From positions 1 through 15,462 of the forward strand of contig JAIEMH010000053.1 in NCBI GenBank assembly GCA_019752245.1: a stretch of 15,462 bases of DNA. Reading direction: 5' to 3'. Numbering within the stretch: position 1 is the first letter of the stretch; the number at the start of each line of letters is the position of its first letter. Origin of the DNA: Flavobacteriaceae bacterium. GTDB taxonomy: Bacteria > Bacteroidota > Bacteroidia > Flavobacteriales > Flavobacteriaceae. A model generated the notes under the pieces. The model was given only the letters and a program-made list of their open reading frames with translations. It ran no database searches and was not told where the DNA came from. Positions 7,933-14,324 of this stretch are shown here, piece by piece. Position numbers and translations under genes: made by a program.

Positions 7933-8802
7933 TTATAGAATATGTTTTTGAGCATGATAACTAGAACGCACTAAAGCACCACTTTCTACATGACGGAAGC
8001 CCATTTCTTTTCCTATTTTTTCGTATTTTTCAAATTGTTCTGGTGTAATAAACTCTTTTACTGGTAAGTGTTTTTTACTTGGTTGTAAATATTGACCAAT
8101 AGTAACAATATCAACATTGTTATCTCTTAAATCTTGCATGGTTTGAATGACTTCTGCTTCAGTTTCACCCAATCCTAACATAATTCCCGATTTGGTTCTC
8201 TTAATTCCTTGTTCTTTCAAGTATCTTAAAACTTCCAAACTTTTATCATATTTTGCCTGAATTCTAACCTCACGAGTCAATCTTCTTACGGTTTCCATAT
8301 TGTGAGAAACTACTTCTGGATTAGCTTCAATAATTCGATCTATATTTCTAGTGTTTCCTTGAAAGTCTGGAATCAAAGTCTCTAAAGTAGTTTCAGGATT
8401 CATTCGGCGAATGGCTTGCACAGTTTCTAACCAAATAATTGATCCCATGTCTTTCAAATCATCTCTATCAACACTAGTGATTACTGCGTGTTTTATTTTC
8501 ATGATTTTTATAGAACGAGCTACTTTTTCTGGTTCGTCCCAATCTACAGTTTCTGGTCGACCGGTTTTTACACCACAAAATCCACAAGAACGTGTACAGA
8601 TGTTTCCTAAAATCATAAATGTAGCCGTTCCTTCACCCCAACATTCGCCCATATTAGGGCAACTTCCTGAGGTGCAAATGGTGTTTAGTTTGTACTTGTC
8701 TACCAAACCACGAAGTTCAGTATATTTTTGTCCAATTGGCAATTTTACTTTTAGCCATTTTGGTTTTCCTATAGGTAATGTGTTTTCTACAACTGATTCC
8801 AT
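7933..8802 (-). CDS. lipA: Lipoyl synthase LipA
   Basis: 289 residues from an ATG at 8802. LipA is a radical SAM enzyme that inserts two sulfur atoms into protein-bound octanoyl groups, making lipoyl cofactor for the pyruvate and 2-oxoglutarate dehydrogenase complexes and the glycine cleavage system. Both iron-sulfur sites are intact: the auxiliary cluster cysteines Cys43, Cys48 and Cys54 (CTSGSCPNMGEC) and the radical SAM triad Cys69, Cys73 and Cys76 (CTRSCGFC). The C-terminal RSSYHA motif (279-284) supplies the serine ligand of the auxiliary cluster. Also visible are VITSVDRDDL, PDFQGN and GQYLQPSKKHLPV. Length is normal. It is the first gene of a tight run lipA, CDF transporter, gap and possibly the hybrid kinase; the octanoyltransferase lipB is not nearby. 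A -7 box and an overlapping palindrome lie directly upstream. Confidence 0.98.
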   Translation of the reverse strand: MESVVENTLPIGKPKWLKVKLPIGQKYTELRGLVDKYKLNTICTSGSCPNMGECWGEGTATFMILGNICTRSCGFCGVKTGRPETVDWDEPEKVARSIKIMKIKHAVITSVDRDDLKDMGSIIWLETVQAIRRMNPETTLETLIPDFQGNTRNIDRIIEANPEVVSHNMETVRRLTREVRIQAKYDKSLEVLRYLKEQGIKRTKSGIMLGLGETEAEVIQTMQDLRDNNVDIVTIGQYLQPSKKHLPVKEFITPEQFEKYEKIGKEMGFRHVESGALVRSSYHAQKHIL

Positions 8803-8804
8803 AC

Positions 8805-8824
8805 TTGCAATTTCTGAATTGCAA
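8805..8824. promoter_or_regulatory. Perfect 8-bp palindrome overlapping the lipA promoter, candidate operator
   Basis: TTGCAATT (8805-8812), spacer TCTG (8813-8816), AATTGCAA (8817-8824). The arms are exact reverse complements. The element begins 2 bp upstream of the lipA ATG (8802-8800) and its outer arm covers the last three bases of the -7 box, so it spans the likely transcription start. This is where a repressor site would be expected; alternatively it is a short 5'-UTR hairpin masking the start. No regulator is identified. Confidence 0.45.
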
Positions 8825-8829
8825 AGATA
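8822..8829 (-). promoter_or_regulatory. Putative Bacteroidota -7 box (TATCTTTG) for lipA
   Basis: On the minus strand this reads TATCTTTG, an exact TAnnTTTG match, 19 bp before the lipA ATG. No TTG is seen at the -33 distance. The predicted start point is about 8815, inside the palindrome. Confidence 0.55.
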
Positions 8830-8900
8830 CGAATGTAGATTTTAGATTTGGGTTATTAGATTTTACTTTTTCTATCTAATTATAAAAAATAGTTATCAAT

Positions 8901-8938
8901 AAAAAACCTGTCTCATTTTTTAAATAAAGGGACAGGTC
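8901..8938 (-). terminator. Rho-independent terminator of the tonB-family gene
   Basis: Arms 8931-8937 and 8906-8912 (ACCTGTC/GACAGGT on the minus strand) pair perfectly, with a further G-T wobble (8930/8913) and a G-C pair (8929/8914). On the minus strand the hairpin is followed by a T-run (8905-8901). It lies 38 bp after the stop codon at 8976. Confidence 0.8.
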
Positions 8939-8975
8939 ATATTTATTAACTTTTGGGAAGTTAACTAATTTTTGA

Positions 8976-9800
8976 TTACAGCATTACTGTTATTGGTAAA
9001 GTATATCTTGTTCTAACAGGTTCGCCATCTTTAATTCCAGGTGTCCATTTGGTTTTTAATGATTTTAAAACTCTAACCGCTTCTTTGTCTACCGTTTCAT
9101 TTGTTTTTTCTAAGACTTCAATGTCAGTCATGCTACCATTTTTTTCAATTACAAACGAAACTTTTACTTTAATTGTTTCACCTTCTTCAAGGTTTTCTTT
9201 GTCAAAATTGTTGCCTACATATTGATAAAAGTTTTTAATGCCTCCAGGAAATGCTGGTTGGGTATCAAGTTCTTTTGGATTTAGTAGGCCAAGATTTTTT
9301 GCTGGTTCTTTTCCAGAAGTTCCTCCGCCAGTATTTACAAAAGTTGGAGTTTCACTAGTTCCGGGACCATTTGTTAAAGTGCCAGGAGCGTTTATTATTG
9401 GTACTTCTGAATTTGGGGTTACTGGAGTTTTAGATTCTTCTGTTGGTGCTACTTTAAAATTTCTATTTTCTATTTTAATTTCTGGAACTTTAATTTCTGG
9501 TGTTTTAACTTTAGGCTTTTCAATTTCTACCTTTTTTTTCTCGATAGGACGAGCCACGTATGGCGTTACAACAATTGAATCGTTTATTGTAACTGGAGGT
9601 ATTGGCATTGGTTTAGTGCTAAATGAACTAAGAAGTAATCCTGTTCCAGAAACTAATGCTATGAAAGTTACCGAAACGAAAAAGGCTATTAAAGTTGTTT
9701 TTGAACTATCGCGACGCAATTGGTAAGCGCCATATTTTTGGTTTTTTCCTTCAAATACAAGGTCTAACCACTTTTTTCCAAAGATACTGTTGTTTGACAT
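8976..9800 (-). CDS. TonB-family energy transducer protein
   Basis: 274 residues from an ATG at 9800. TonB proteins carry proton-motive energy from the ExbB-ExbD complex of the inner membrane across the periplasm to TonB-dependent outer-membrane receptors, which are abundant in Bacteroidota. The cytoplasmic N terminus has the Bacteroidota-type block WLDLVFEGKNQKYGAYQLRR (11-30), followed by one transmembrane helix (about 37-59), a periplasmic spacer rich in Pro, Lys and Glu (64-130, with repeated KTPEIKVPEIKI-like units), then a Gly/Thr/Asn-rich stretch (135-165), and the C-terminal TonB domain (about 180-274: FPGGIKNFYQYV, VKVSFVIEKNGSMTDIEVL, WTPGIKDGEPVRTRYTLPI). No exbB or exbD adjoins it. 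It has its own terminator and appears monocistronic. Flavobacteria usually encode several TonB paralogues, so which receptors it serves cannot be told. Confidence 0.93.
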   Translation of the reverse strand: MSNNSIFGKKWLDLVFEGKNQKYGAYQLRRDSSKTTLIAFFVSVTFIALVSGTGLLLSSFSTKPMPIPPVTINDSIVVTPYVARPIEKKKVEIEKPKVKTPEIKVPEIKIENRNFKVAPTEESKTPVTPNSEVPIINAPGTLTNGPGTSETPTFVNTGGGTSGKEPAKNLGLLNPKELDTQPAFPGGIKNFYQYVGNNFDKENLEEGETIKVKVSFVIEKNGSMTDIEVLEKTNETVDKEAVRVLKSLKTKWTPGIKDGEPVRTRYTLPITVML

Positions 9801-10020
9801 AATTTATAGTTTTAATGTTAAGTATCAATGTTACATAAGCGTTTTTTTAGAAAATAAAATTTTGTTGTGATCTCTTGTTTTAATAACGCAAAGATTATTC
9901 CAATATTGTGTGAATTTTGTAAGAAAAATTAAAATTTATTGAAGTATTGTTTTTTGGTTGGGATTTAAAATAATTTATTCTTAGAATTTGAAAATTCTAT
10001 TCAATACAAAAACTAATTAA

Positions 10021-10060
10021 CCCTGATAGGAGCAAACCGCCGTGCGGTGCGGATAGCAGG
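10021..10060. ncRNA. Flavo-1-like structured hairpin element, dispersed flavobacterial intergenic motif
   Basis: The element reads CCTGATAG at 10022-10029 and GGATAGCAGG at 10051-10060, flanking an inner hairpin. Pairings seen: CCTG (10022-10025) with CAGG (10057-10060); two facing ATAG tetranucleotides (10026-10029 and 10053-10056) that would form a symmetric internal loop; GC (10032-10033) with GC (10049-10050); and a perfect 5-bp stem ACCGC (10036-10040)/GCGGT (10044-10048) closed by loop CGT. It is far more GC-rich than its surroundings. From memory, the conserved ...CCTGATAG(n)AGC...GCGGATAGCAGG... frame with a variable inner stem recurs between genes in Flavobacterium genomes, and it resembles the Flavo-1 RNA motif in Rfam; I could not compare it with the model. 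Function and transcribed strand are unknown. It lies 52 bp beyond the sigma gene stop. Confidence 0.55.
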
Positions 10061-10063
10061 AAT

Positions 10064-10098
10064 AAGGAAACCAAAAGAATACTATCGATTCGTTCCTT
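10064..10098. other. Imperfect inverted repeat beside the structured element, possible weak terminator
   Basis: AAGGAA (10064-10069) pairs with TTCCTT (10093-10098), and inside it GAAT (10077-10080) pairs with ATTC (10088-10091) around loop ACTATCG. Read on the minus strand, the inner hairpin is followed by TTTT, 15 bp beyond the sigma factor stop, so it might be the end of that transcript, but the stem is short and interrupted. Confidence 0.3.
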
Positions 10099-10112
10099 GT
10101 AAAAAAAGTTAA

Positions 10113-10664
10113 TTAACGTTTGGTTTGAATGATTTCTGCCAGTAGTTTTTTGGCACGAAGTAATTTGATTTTTACGTTGCTCAACGGTTCTTCAAGTTGT
10201 TCTGCAATTTCTTGATAACTCATTTCTTGAAAGTAACGAAGTTGTATAACTTCTTGATAATGAGGTTTTAATTCTTTAATGAATTGCAATAATTGCGATA
10301 GATTTTGCTCGGTAATTAGTTCGTCTTCTGCTGATGGTGAAGTGTCTGCAATGTTGTAGGCTTGTTGATCTTCTTCGTCGGTAATTTCTACAAAAAGTGT
10401 AGACTTTTTTTTGCGAAGTAAATCAATATGAACATTTTTTGCAATGGCAATCAACCATGTATTGAATTGAAATTCAGGGTTGTAGGTCGAAAGTTTGTCG
10501 AATGCTTTTGAGAAAGTTTCTATAGTGATATCTTCGGCATCGGTTTCGTTTTCGGTACGTTTTAGCATGAAACCATAGACTTCGTTCCAATAATGGTCGA
10601 GTAGGTAAGTGAATGCCACTTGATCGCCTTTTTTAGCTTTATCTATGTGAGAGTTTATTTCCAA
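10113..10664 (-). CDS. ECF-type RNA polymerase sigma factor
   Basis: 183 residues. Sigma-70 family members of this size (region 2 plus region 4 only) direct RNA polymerase to special promoters. Region 2 is about 9-88, with DAEDITIETFSKAFDKL (42-58) of region 2.2 and FNTWLIAIAKNVHIDLLRKKK (67-87) of regions 2.3/2.4; region 4 is about 122-180, with a helix-turn-helix in YQEVIQLRYFQEMSYQEIAEQLEEPLSNVKIKLLRAKK. The start is decided by the sequence: the frame has a stop (TAA) only three codons upstream of TTG at 10664-10662, and no ATG occurs before residue 33, so TTG is the start. It lies within the end of the glycosyltransferase gene (10-bp overlap), which suggests coupled and modest translation. 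No anti-sigma factor gene is adjacent; the next gene downstream is the tonB-family gene after 312 bp. Confidence 0.93.
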   Translation of the reverse strand: MEINSHIDKAKKGDQVAFTYLLDHYWNEVYGFMLKRTENETDAEDITIETFSKAFDKLSTYNPEFQFNTWLIAIAKNVHIDLLRKKKSTLFVEITDEEDQQAYNIADTSPSAEDELITEQNLSQLLQFIKELKPHYQEVIQLRYFQEMSYQEIAEQLEEPLSNVKIKLLRAKKLLAEIIQTKR

Positions 10665-11761
10665 TGTACAGGTTTAGAAAATGTATTGGTGATAAAAATG
10701 TTTAATTGAGTAACAATAAGTGTGATTTCGATGATTGGAAACCAGTACATTACATCTTTTTCTTTTAATTTTCCTGCTGCAAAGCCTAATGAAAGCCATG
10801 CAAATAGATAACGAAAAGCTATCAAACTTAGTACAATTATCCATTGAAATTGAAAAGCTAGCAAGATTATTGGTAAAATAATGAATAATAATTGCGAAGC
10901 ATAAAAAACAGCTAACTGGCTTCTGTCGAACGATTTATAATGTTTAGCTGTGGCAACGTGTCTTCTTTTTTGAGTAAACCAATCTTTGAAAGTAGTTTTT
11001 GGTTTAGAAAAAGTAAAACTATCAGGAGTGTAACAAACGGCTGTATTTTTAGAATTTGCAGCTTGATTGATAAACAAATCGTCGTCTCCAGAACGAATTT
11101 TCATGTGTTCTATAAATCCGTTAGTTTTAAAAAATTCTTCGCGTTTGTATGCCATGTTGCGACCAACGCCCATGTAAGGTTTGCCTAATTTTGCCCAAGA
11201 AAAATATTGTGTTGCAGTCAATAAAGTTTCAAATCGGATGATTTTATTTAGGAACGAATTTTTAATTTTTTCGTAAGCACCATAACCTAAAACGATGGTT
11301 TTTTCTTTCGTGAATTGTGCCGACATTTCTTTAATCCATTCGGTTGAAGTTGGATAGCAATCGGCGTCTGTGAATAATAGATATTCGTTTGTAGCGGCTT
11401 TGATACCAAGAGTTAAGGCAAACTTTTTGTTTCCCCAAAAGGCTTCAATGTTTTCTACCTTTACTAATTTAACATTGGAATATTGTTTTTCAAATGCTTC
11501 AAAAACTTCTAAAGTTTCATCACTTGACGCATCGTCAATTAAGACAATTTCGTAGTCAGGATAATTTTGTTGCGCTAATAAAGGTACAAAGTTTTTTACG
11601 TTTTCTTCTTCATTTTTAGCACAAACAATTACCGAAATAGGGACTCTCTTTGGTGTTGAAGTTTGCGGTTTAGCAAAAGAAAACTTACCAAAAAGCACTA
11701 CATAATATAGGAATTGAACTAATACAACAGCAATAAATAGACAAAGTAAAATTAGTAACAT
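10655..11761 (-). CDS. Membrane-anchored family 2 glycosyltransferase
   Basis: 368 residues from an ATG at 11761. The N-terminal helix (about 1-24) is a membrane anchor. The GT-A catalytic domain (about 41-270) begins PISVIVCAKNEEENV and has IDDASSDET (75-83), the metal-binding DxD as DAD (132-134), GVGRNMAY (198-205), the acidic motif SGDDDLF (224-230) and a QxxRW-like motif as QKRRH (264-268). Two or three further hydrophobic segments follow (about 284-301, 306-328 and 338-357). This arrangement is that of processive or lipid-linked GT2 enzymes facing the cytoplasm at the inner membrane; the His in place of Trp at the end of QxxRW is a departure. Donor and acceptor are unknown. It is the first gene of a two-gene unit with the sigma factor (10-bp overlap) and has a -7 box 21 bp upstream. 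No other polysaccharide genes are nearby. Confidence 0.9.
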   Translation of the reverse strand: MLLILLCLFIAVVLVQFLYYVVLFGKFSFAKPQTSTPKRVPISVIVCAKNEEENVKNFVPLLAQQNYPDYEIVLIDDASSDETLEVFEAFEKQYSNVKLVKVENIEAFWGNKKFALTLGIKAATNEYLLFTDADCYPTSTEWIKEMSAQFTKEKTIVLGYGAYEKIKNSFLNKIIRFETLLTATQYFSWAKLGKPYMGVGRNMAYKREEFFKTNGFIEHMKIRSGDDDLFINQAANSKNTAVCYTPDSFTFSKPKTTFKDWFTQKRRHVATAKHYKSFDRSQLAVFYASQLLFIILPIILLAFQFQWIIVLSLIAFRYLFAWLSLGFAAGKLKEKDVMYWFPIIEITLIVTQLNIFITNTFSKPVHWK

Positions 11762-11781
11762 AATGGGTTTTTAATCGGTTG

Positions 11782-11789
11782 CAAAAGTA
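11782..11789 (-). promoter_or_regulatory. Putative Bacteroidota -7 box (TACTTTTG) for the glycosyltransferase-sigma unit
   Basis: On the minus strand TACTTTTG matches TAnnTTTG exactly, 20 bp before the ATG at 11761, which would give a leader of about 15 nt. No TTG is seen at the -33 distance. Confidence 0.5.
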
Positions 11790-11838
11790 CTAAATGAAAA
11801 TTAGATATTAAGAGTTGGTTTTGGATTTTTTGAAAAAT

Positions 11839-12453
11839 TTATCGCGGACATTTTTTCATTTCACTTGCTACTACAATAGATTGATTATCATTGGTTTTTT
11901 CTAATTCTGTAATGATGTTTTTGTAATTTTTGTCGTCTCTGTTTTGAGACATTTTTTTTACGGCTTCAATTGATGTTATTTCTATTTCAAAAGCTACAAT
12001 TCCTCTTGCTTGACGCATTGTTTCTTTAGATAATTCTTCAACTTTTACAGGATTTTCAGATTTGGCTTCGTATTTATCGACTAACTTTTTGAGCGATAAA
12101 ACAGCTTCGTCGTGGTTTAAAATAGTAACTTTTCCGTAAACATGGACTGCGGTATAATTCCATGTTGGTACATTTTCATGATCGTACCAAGAAGAAGAAA
12201 TGTAGGAATGCGCACCCGAAAAAATTGCTAAAACATCATGATTGTCTTTAAAACTCTCGGCTTGTGGATTTTCTAGAGAAATATGACCAACAAGAACTTC
12301 GTTACCCAATTTATTTACATCCAAAAACAATGGAATGTGCGTCGCCCAAAGCTTTCCGTTGGTTTGATTTACTAGAATTGCAAATCCGTTATCGTCTATG
12401 AAATTCTTGATTTCGGTTTGATTTTCGTTTTTGTATAGATTTGGGATGTACAT
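11839..12453 (-). CDS. PaiB-type FMN-binding (negative regulator family) protein
   Basis: 204 residues from an ATG at 12453. The sequence follows the PaiB family (FMN-binding split-barrel fold): MYIPNLYKNEN at the start, GFAILVNQ and ATHIPLFLD (37-45), GHISLENPQ (56-64), the hallmark FSGAHSYISSSWY (78-90) and VPTWNYTAVHVYG (95-107), and the C-terminal KKMSQNRDDKNYKNI. Bacillus PaiB was named as a negative regulator of sporulation and protease genes, but the fold is that of flavin- or haem-binding proteins and no DNA-binding domain is evident, so a direct regulatory role here is not supported by the sequence. It ends with MKKCPR. It starts 3 bp after the stop of the PhyH-type gene and is the last gene of the murB unit. 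Confidence 0.9.
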   Translation of the reverse strand: MYIPNLYKNENQTEIKNFIDDNGFAILVNQTNGKLWATHIPLFLDVNKLGNEVLVGHISLENPQAESFKDNHDVLAIFSGAHSYISSSWYDHENVPTWNYTAVHVYGKVTILNHDEAVLSLKKLVDKYEAKSENPVKVEELSKETMRQARGIVAFEIEITSIEAVKKMSQNRDDKNYKNIITELEKTNDNQSIVVASEMKKCPR

Positions 12454-12456
12454 CTT

Positions 12457-13182
12457 TTAATTAAATATTGATTTAAATTCAGACCAATTTATATTTTCAG
12501 GTAATTTTTTATTTGAGAATTCAATATGGATTACTCTTCTGTTTTTATCATTTGTAGTTTTATTTGAACCATGAAAAAGCAATGGTTTCATGAGCATAAT
12601 CCCACCAGATTTCACATTGCAAAAAACTTCTTTCTCATTAGTGATAACTAAATTATCAAGTCGGTTAATTGCTTTTAAATGAGATTTTTCAAGAACTTTC
12701 AAAGCTCCATTTTCTTCATTAGTATCGTCCAAATGAATTCTGATAGTGAAAATATTTTCTAAAATATCCGAAGTTGGTTGAACAGCAAATTGATTATGTT
12801 TTGTTGTCCAATTAGTAAAACCAACAATTTCTTGTTTTTTATCTATTGAAATTGTTAAATCTTGATGATAGGAAACAAACCAATTTGATTTTTCTGGTTT
12901 ATCAAAATAAATAGATTTTACAACAAAATAATCATTACCTCCAATTGATTTTATGATTTCAAGTAAGCTTTTAGTAAAAATTAAATCGTTAATTTGAGGT
13001 ACTTCTTTAATAAATTGTCGAATTGCAAAAAGGTCTTCAGATTTTCTAAAAATAGGATTTGATGTATCTAAATTAGAAATAAAATTACTAATTGATTGTA
13101 TTTCAGATTTAGTATAAACACTGTTTATGACTGAAAATCCATATAAGTTCAATTCGTTTTTATTTATATCAAGACTTTTCAT
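12457..13182 (-). CDS. Phytanoyl-CoA dioxygenase (PhyH) family protein
   Basis: 241 residues from an ATG at 13182. PhyH proteins are Fe(II)/2-oxoglutarate-dependent oxygenases with a double-stranded beta-helix. The iron triad is readable as His106 and Asp108 (SYHQDLTI) and His204 (LLFHGSNKT), and the 2-oxoglutarate-binding Arg is Arg215 or Arg216 (NRRVIHIEF), so the active site appears complete. IRIHLDDTNEENGALKVLEKSH (147-168) is the family block preceding the second His. The substrate is unknown. The gene sits between murB (6 bp) and the PaiB-like gene (3 bp) and is clearly more AT-rich than murB: hand counts over sampled lines gave about 26% GC here against about 34% in murB. This may be a sign of later insertion, although other genes in the window (the end of lpxK, the kinase) are equally AT-rich. 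Confidence 0.88.
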   Translation of the reverse strand: MKSLDINKNELNLYGFSVINSVYTKSEIQSISNFISNLDTSNPIFRKSEDLFAIRQFIKEVPQINDLIFTKSLLEIIKSIGGNDYFVVKSIYFDKPEKSNWFVSYHQDLTISIDKKQEIVGFTNWTTKHNQFAVQPTSDILENIFTIRIHLDDTNEENGALKVLEKSHLKAINRLDNLVITNEKEVFCNVKSGGIMLMKPLLFHGSNKTTNDKNRRVIHIEFSNKKLPENINWSEFKSIFN

Positions 13183-13188
13183 TTTATT

Positions 13189-14202
13189 TTAAATCACATT
13201 AACTTCCGCTTCAATAGCAATTCCAAATTCTTTTAAAACCGTAGCTTGAACGTCGCGTGAAACGGCTAAAATTTCCTGACCTGTTGCGTTACCATAGTTT
13301 ACTAAAACCAAAGCTTGGTTTTTATGAATTCCAGCATCGCCAAAACGCTTTCCTTTAAATCCAGCTTTTTCGATAAGCCAACCAGCTGGAACTTTAACTT
13401 CTGTTTCTGAAATTACATAATGTGGCATTTCGGGATGTAAAGCATGCACTTTTTCAAATTCTGATTTGGAAATAATTGGGTTTTTAAAAAAACTTCCGCT
13501 GTTTCCCAACTCTTTTGGATCGGGTAATTTACTCTGGCGAATAGCAATTACAGCATTAGAAACATCTTTTAATGTTGGAATTGTAATGTTTTTGTTTTCT
13601 AATTCTTTCGTAATATCGCCATATGAAGTATTGATTTTATGATTGCGTTTTGTTAATTTAAAAACTACAGAACTTATCACAAATTTATCTTTTACTTCAT
13701 GCTTAAAAATACTTTCTCTATAACCAAAATTACATTCTTCTTTGCTGAAAGTTTTCATTTCTTGCGATAGAATATTCATAGCTTCGCACGAAACAAAGGT
13801 GTCTTTAATTTCGGTTCCATAAGCGCCAATATTTTGAACTGGAGTTGTACCAACATTTCCCGGAATAAGCGACATGTTTTCTAATCCTCCAAAATTTTGA
13901 TCGATAGTCCAAAGAACAAATTCGTGCCAAACTTCACCAGCTTGACTTTCAACCCAAACAAAATCTTCGTCTTCATTAATGATTTTCTTTCCTTTCAAAT
14001 CGATGTGAATGACCAACGCATCAATGTCTTGTGTCAATAACATGTTGCTTCCGCCACCAAGAATAAATTTTTTATCAGAAGAATGATGTTTTAAAATAGA
14101 TTTTAATTCATCATTAGAATGAATCGCAACAAATTGTTTTGCTTTGGCTTCAATTCCAAAAGTGTTGTATTTTTTTAAAGAAAAGTTAGTTAGAATTTGC
14201 AT
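13189..14202 (-). CDS. murB: UDP-N-acetylmuramate dehydrogenase MurB
   Basis: 337 residues from an ATG at 14202. MurB is the cytoplasmic FAD enzyme that reduces UDP-GlcNAc-enolpyruvate with NADPH to UDP-N-acetylmuramate, the second committed step of peptidoglycan precursor synthesis. The FAD-binding part shows NTFGIEAKA (13-21), ILGGGSNML (47-55) and LSLIPGNVGTTPVQNIGAYG-type residues (111-129); the substrate domain has GYRES with Arg162, the proton donor Ser237 in GNSGSFFKNP (233-242), and the C-terminal catalytic Glu333 in EAEVNVI, corresponding to E. coli Arg159, Ser229 and Glu325. The YRESIFK loop indicates a type I (E. coli-like) enzyme. Length is normal for that type. It is the first gene of a tight unit with the PhyH-type and PaiB-type genes; their metabolic link to MurB is not evident. 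A -7 box lies 50 bp upstream. Confidence 0.98.
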   Translation of the reverse strand: MQILTNFSLKKYNTFGIEAKAKQFVAIHSNDELKSILKHHSSDKKFILGGGSNMLLTQDIDALVIHIDLKGKKIINEDEDFVWVESQAGEVWHEFVLWTIDQNFGGLENMSLIPGNVGTTPVQNIGAYGTEIKDTFVSCEAMNILSQEMKTFSKEECNFGYRESIFKHEVKDKFVISSVVFKLTKRNHKINTSYGDITKELENKNITIPTLKDVSNAVIAIRQSKLPDPKELGNSGSFFKNPIISKSEFEKVHALHPEMPHYVISETEVKVPAGWLIEKAGFKGKRFGDAGIHKNQALVLVNYGNATGQEILAVSRDVQATVLKEFGIAIEAEVNVI

Positions 14203-14251
14203 TTTATTGATGTTGTAATTGATTTTTTGAACACAGATTTTAGAAATTAGA

Positions 14252-14259
14252 CAAATATA
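14252..14259 (-). promoter_or_regulatory. Putative Bacteroidota -7 box (TATATTTG) for the murB unit
   Basis: On the minus strand TATATTTG fits TAnnTTTG exactly and lies 49 bp before the murB ATG at 14202. The bases are AT-rich and chance matches are likely in such DNA; no -33 TTG was found. Confidence 0.4.
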
Positions 14260-14280
14260 AAAAAGTTGTTTTTTAATTAT

Positions 14281-14316
14281 CTCGTAACTTCATGCTTCTT
14301 ATTTTGTACCTCGTAC
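14281..14316 (-). repeat. Degenerate tandem 7-bp repeats downstream of the DUF2461 gene
   Basis: Read on the minus strand from 14316, the units are GTACGAG, GTACAAA, ATAAGAA, GCATGAA and GTTACGAG (7, 7, 7, 7 and 8 bp). They sit between the DUF2461 stop (14325) and the murB promoter region. Similar GTACGAAGTACG-like runs are, from memory, common between genes in flavobacteria. No coding or terminator role is apparent. Confidence 0.5.
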
Positions 14317-14324
14317 TTCCAAGT

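Larger units (their letters stand above)
9801..10112. other. 312-bp gene-free interval between the sigma factor and tonB-family genes
   Basis: No open frame of credible coding character lies here. The left part (9801-10010) is the very AT-rich leader and promoter region of the tonB-family gene; it contains a direct repeat AATGTTA at 9814-9820 and 9827-9833, 13 bp apart, and a partial -7-like AATCTTTG on the minus strand at 9896-9889, neither convincing. The right part (10021-10098) is markedly more GC-rich and contains the structured hairpin and a second weaker inverted repeat, listed separately. Confidence 0.7.

Noticed and set aside
8411..8845. 144-codon open frame on the plus strand opposite lipA and its promoter
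   Set aside because: It lies antisense to a highly conserved radical SAM gene and runs through the lipA promoter; no recognisable motifs.
9238..9726. 162-codon open frame on the plus strand opposite the tonB-family gene
   Set aside because: It is a complementary-strand shadow of the Pro/Lys/Glu/Gly-rich TonB spacer; its Val/Gly/Ser/Phe-rich composition matches no protein and it has no promoter.
9889..9896. AATCTTTG on the minus strand as the promoter of the tonB-family gene
   Set aside because: It lacks the leading TA of TAnnTTTG and has no -33 TTG at the right distance.
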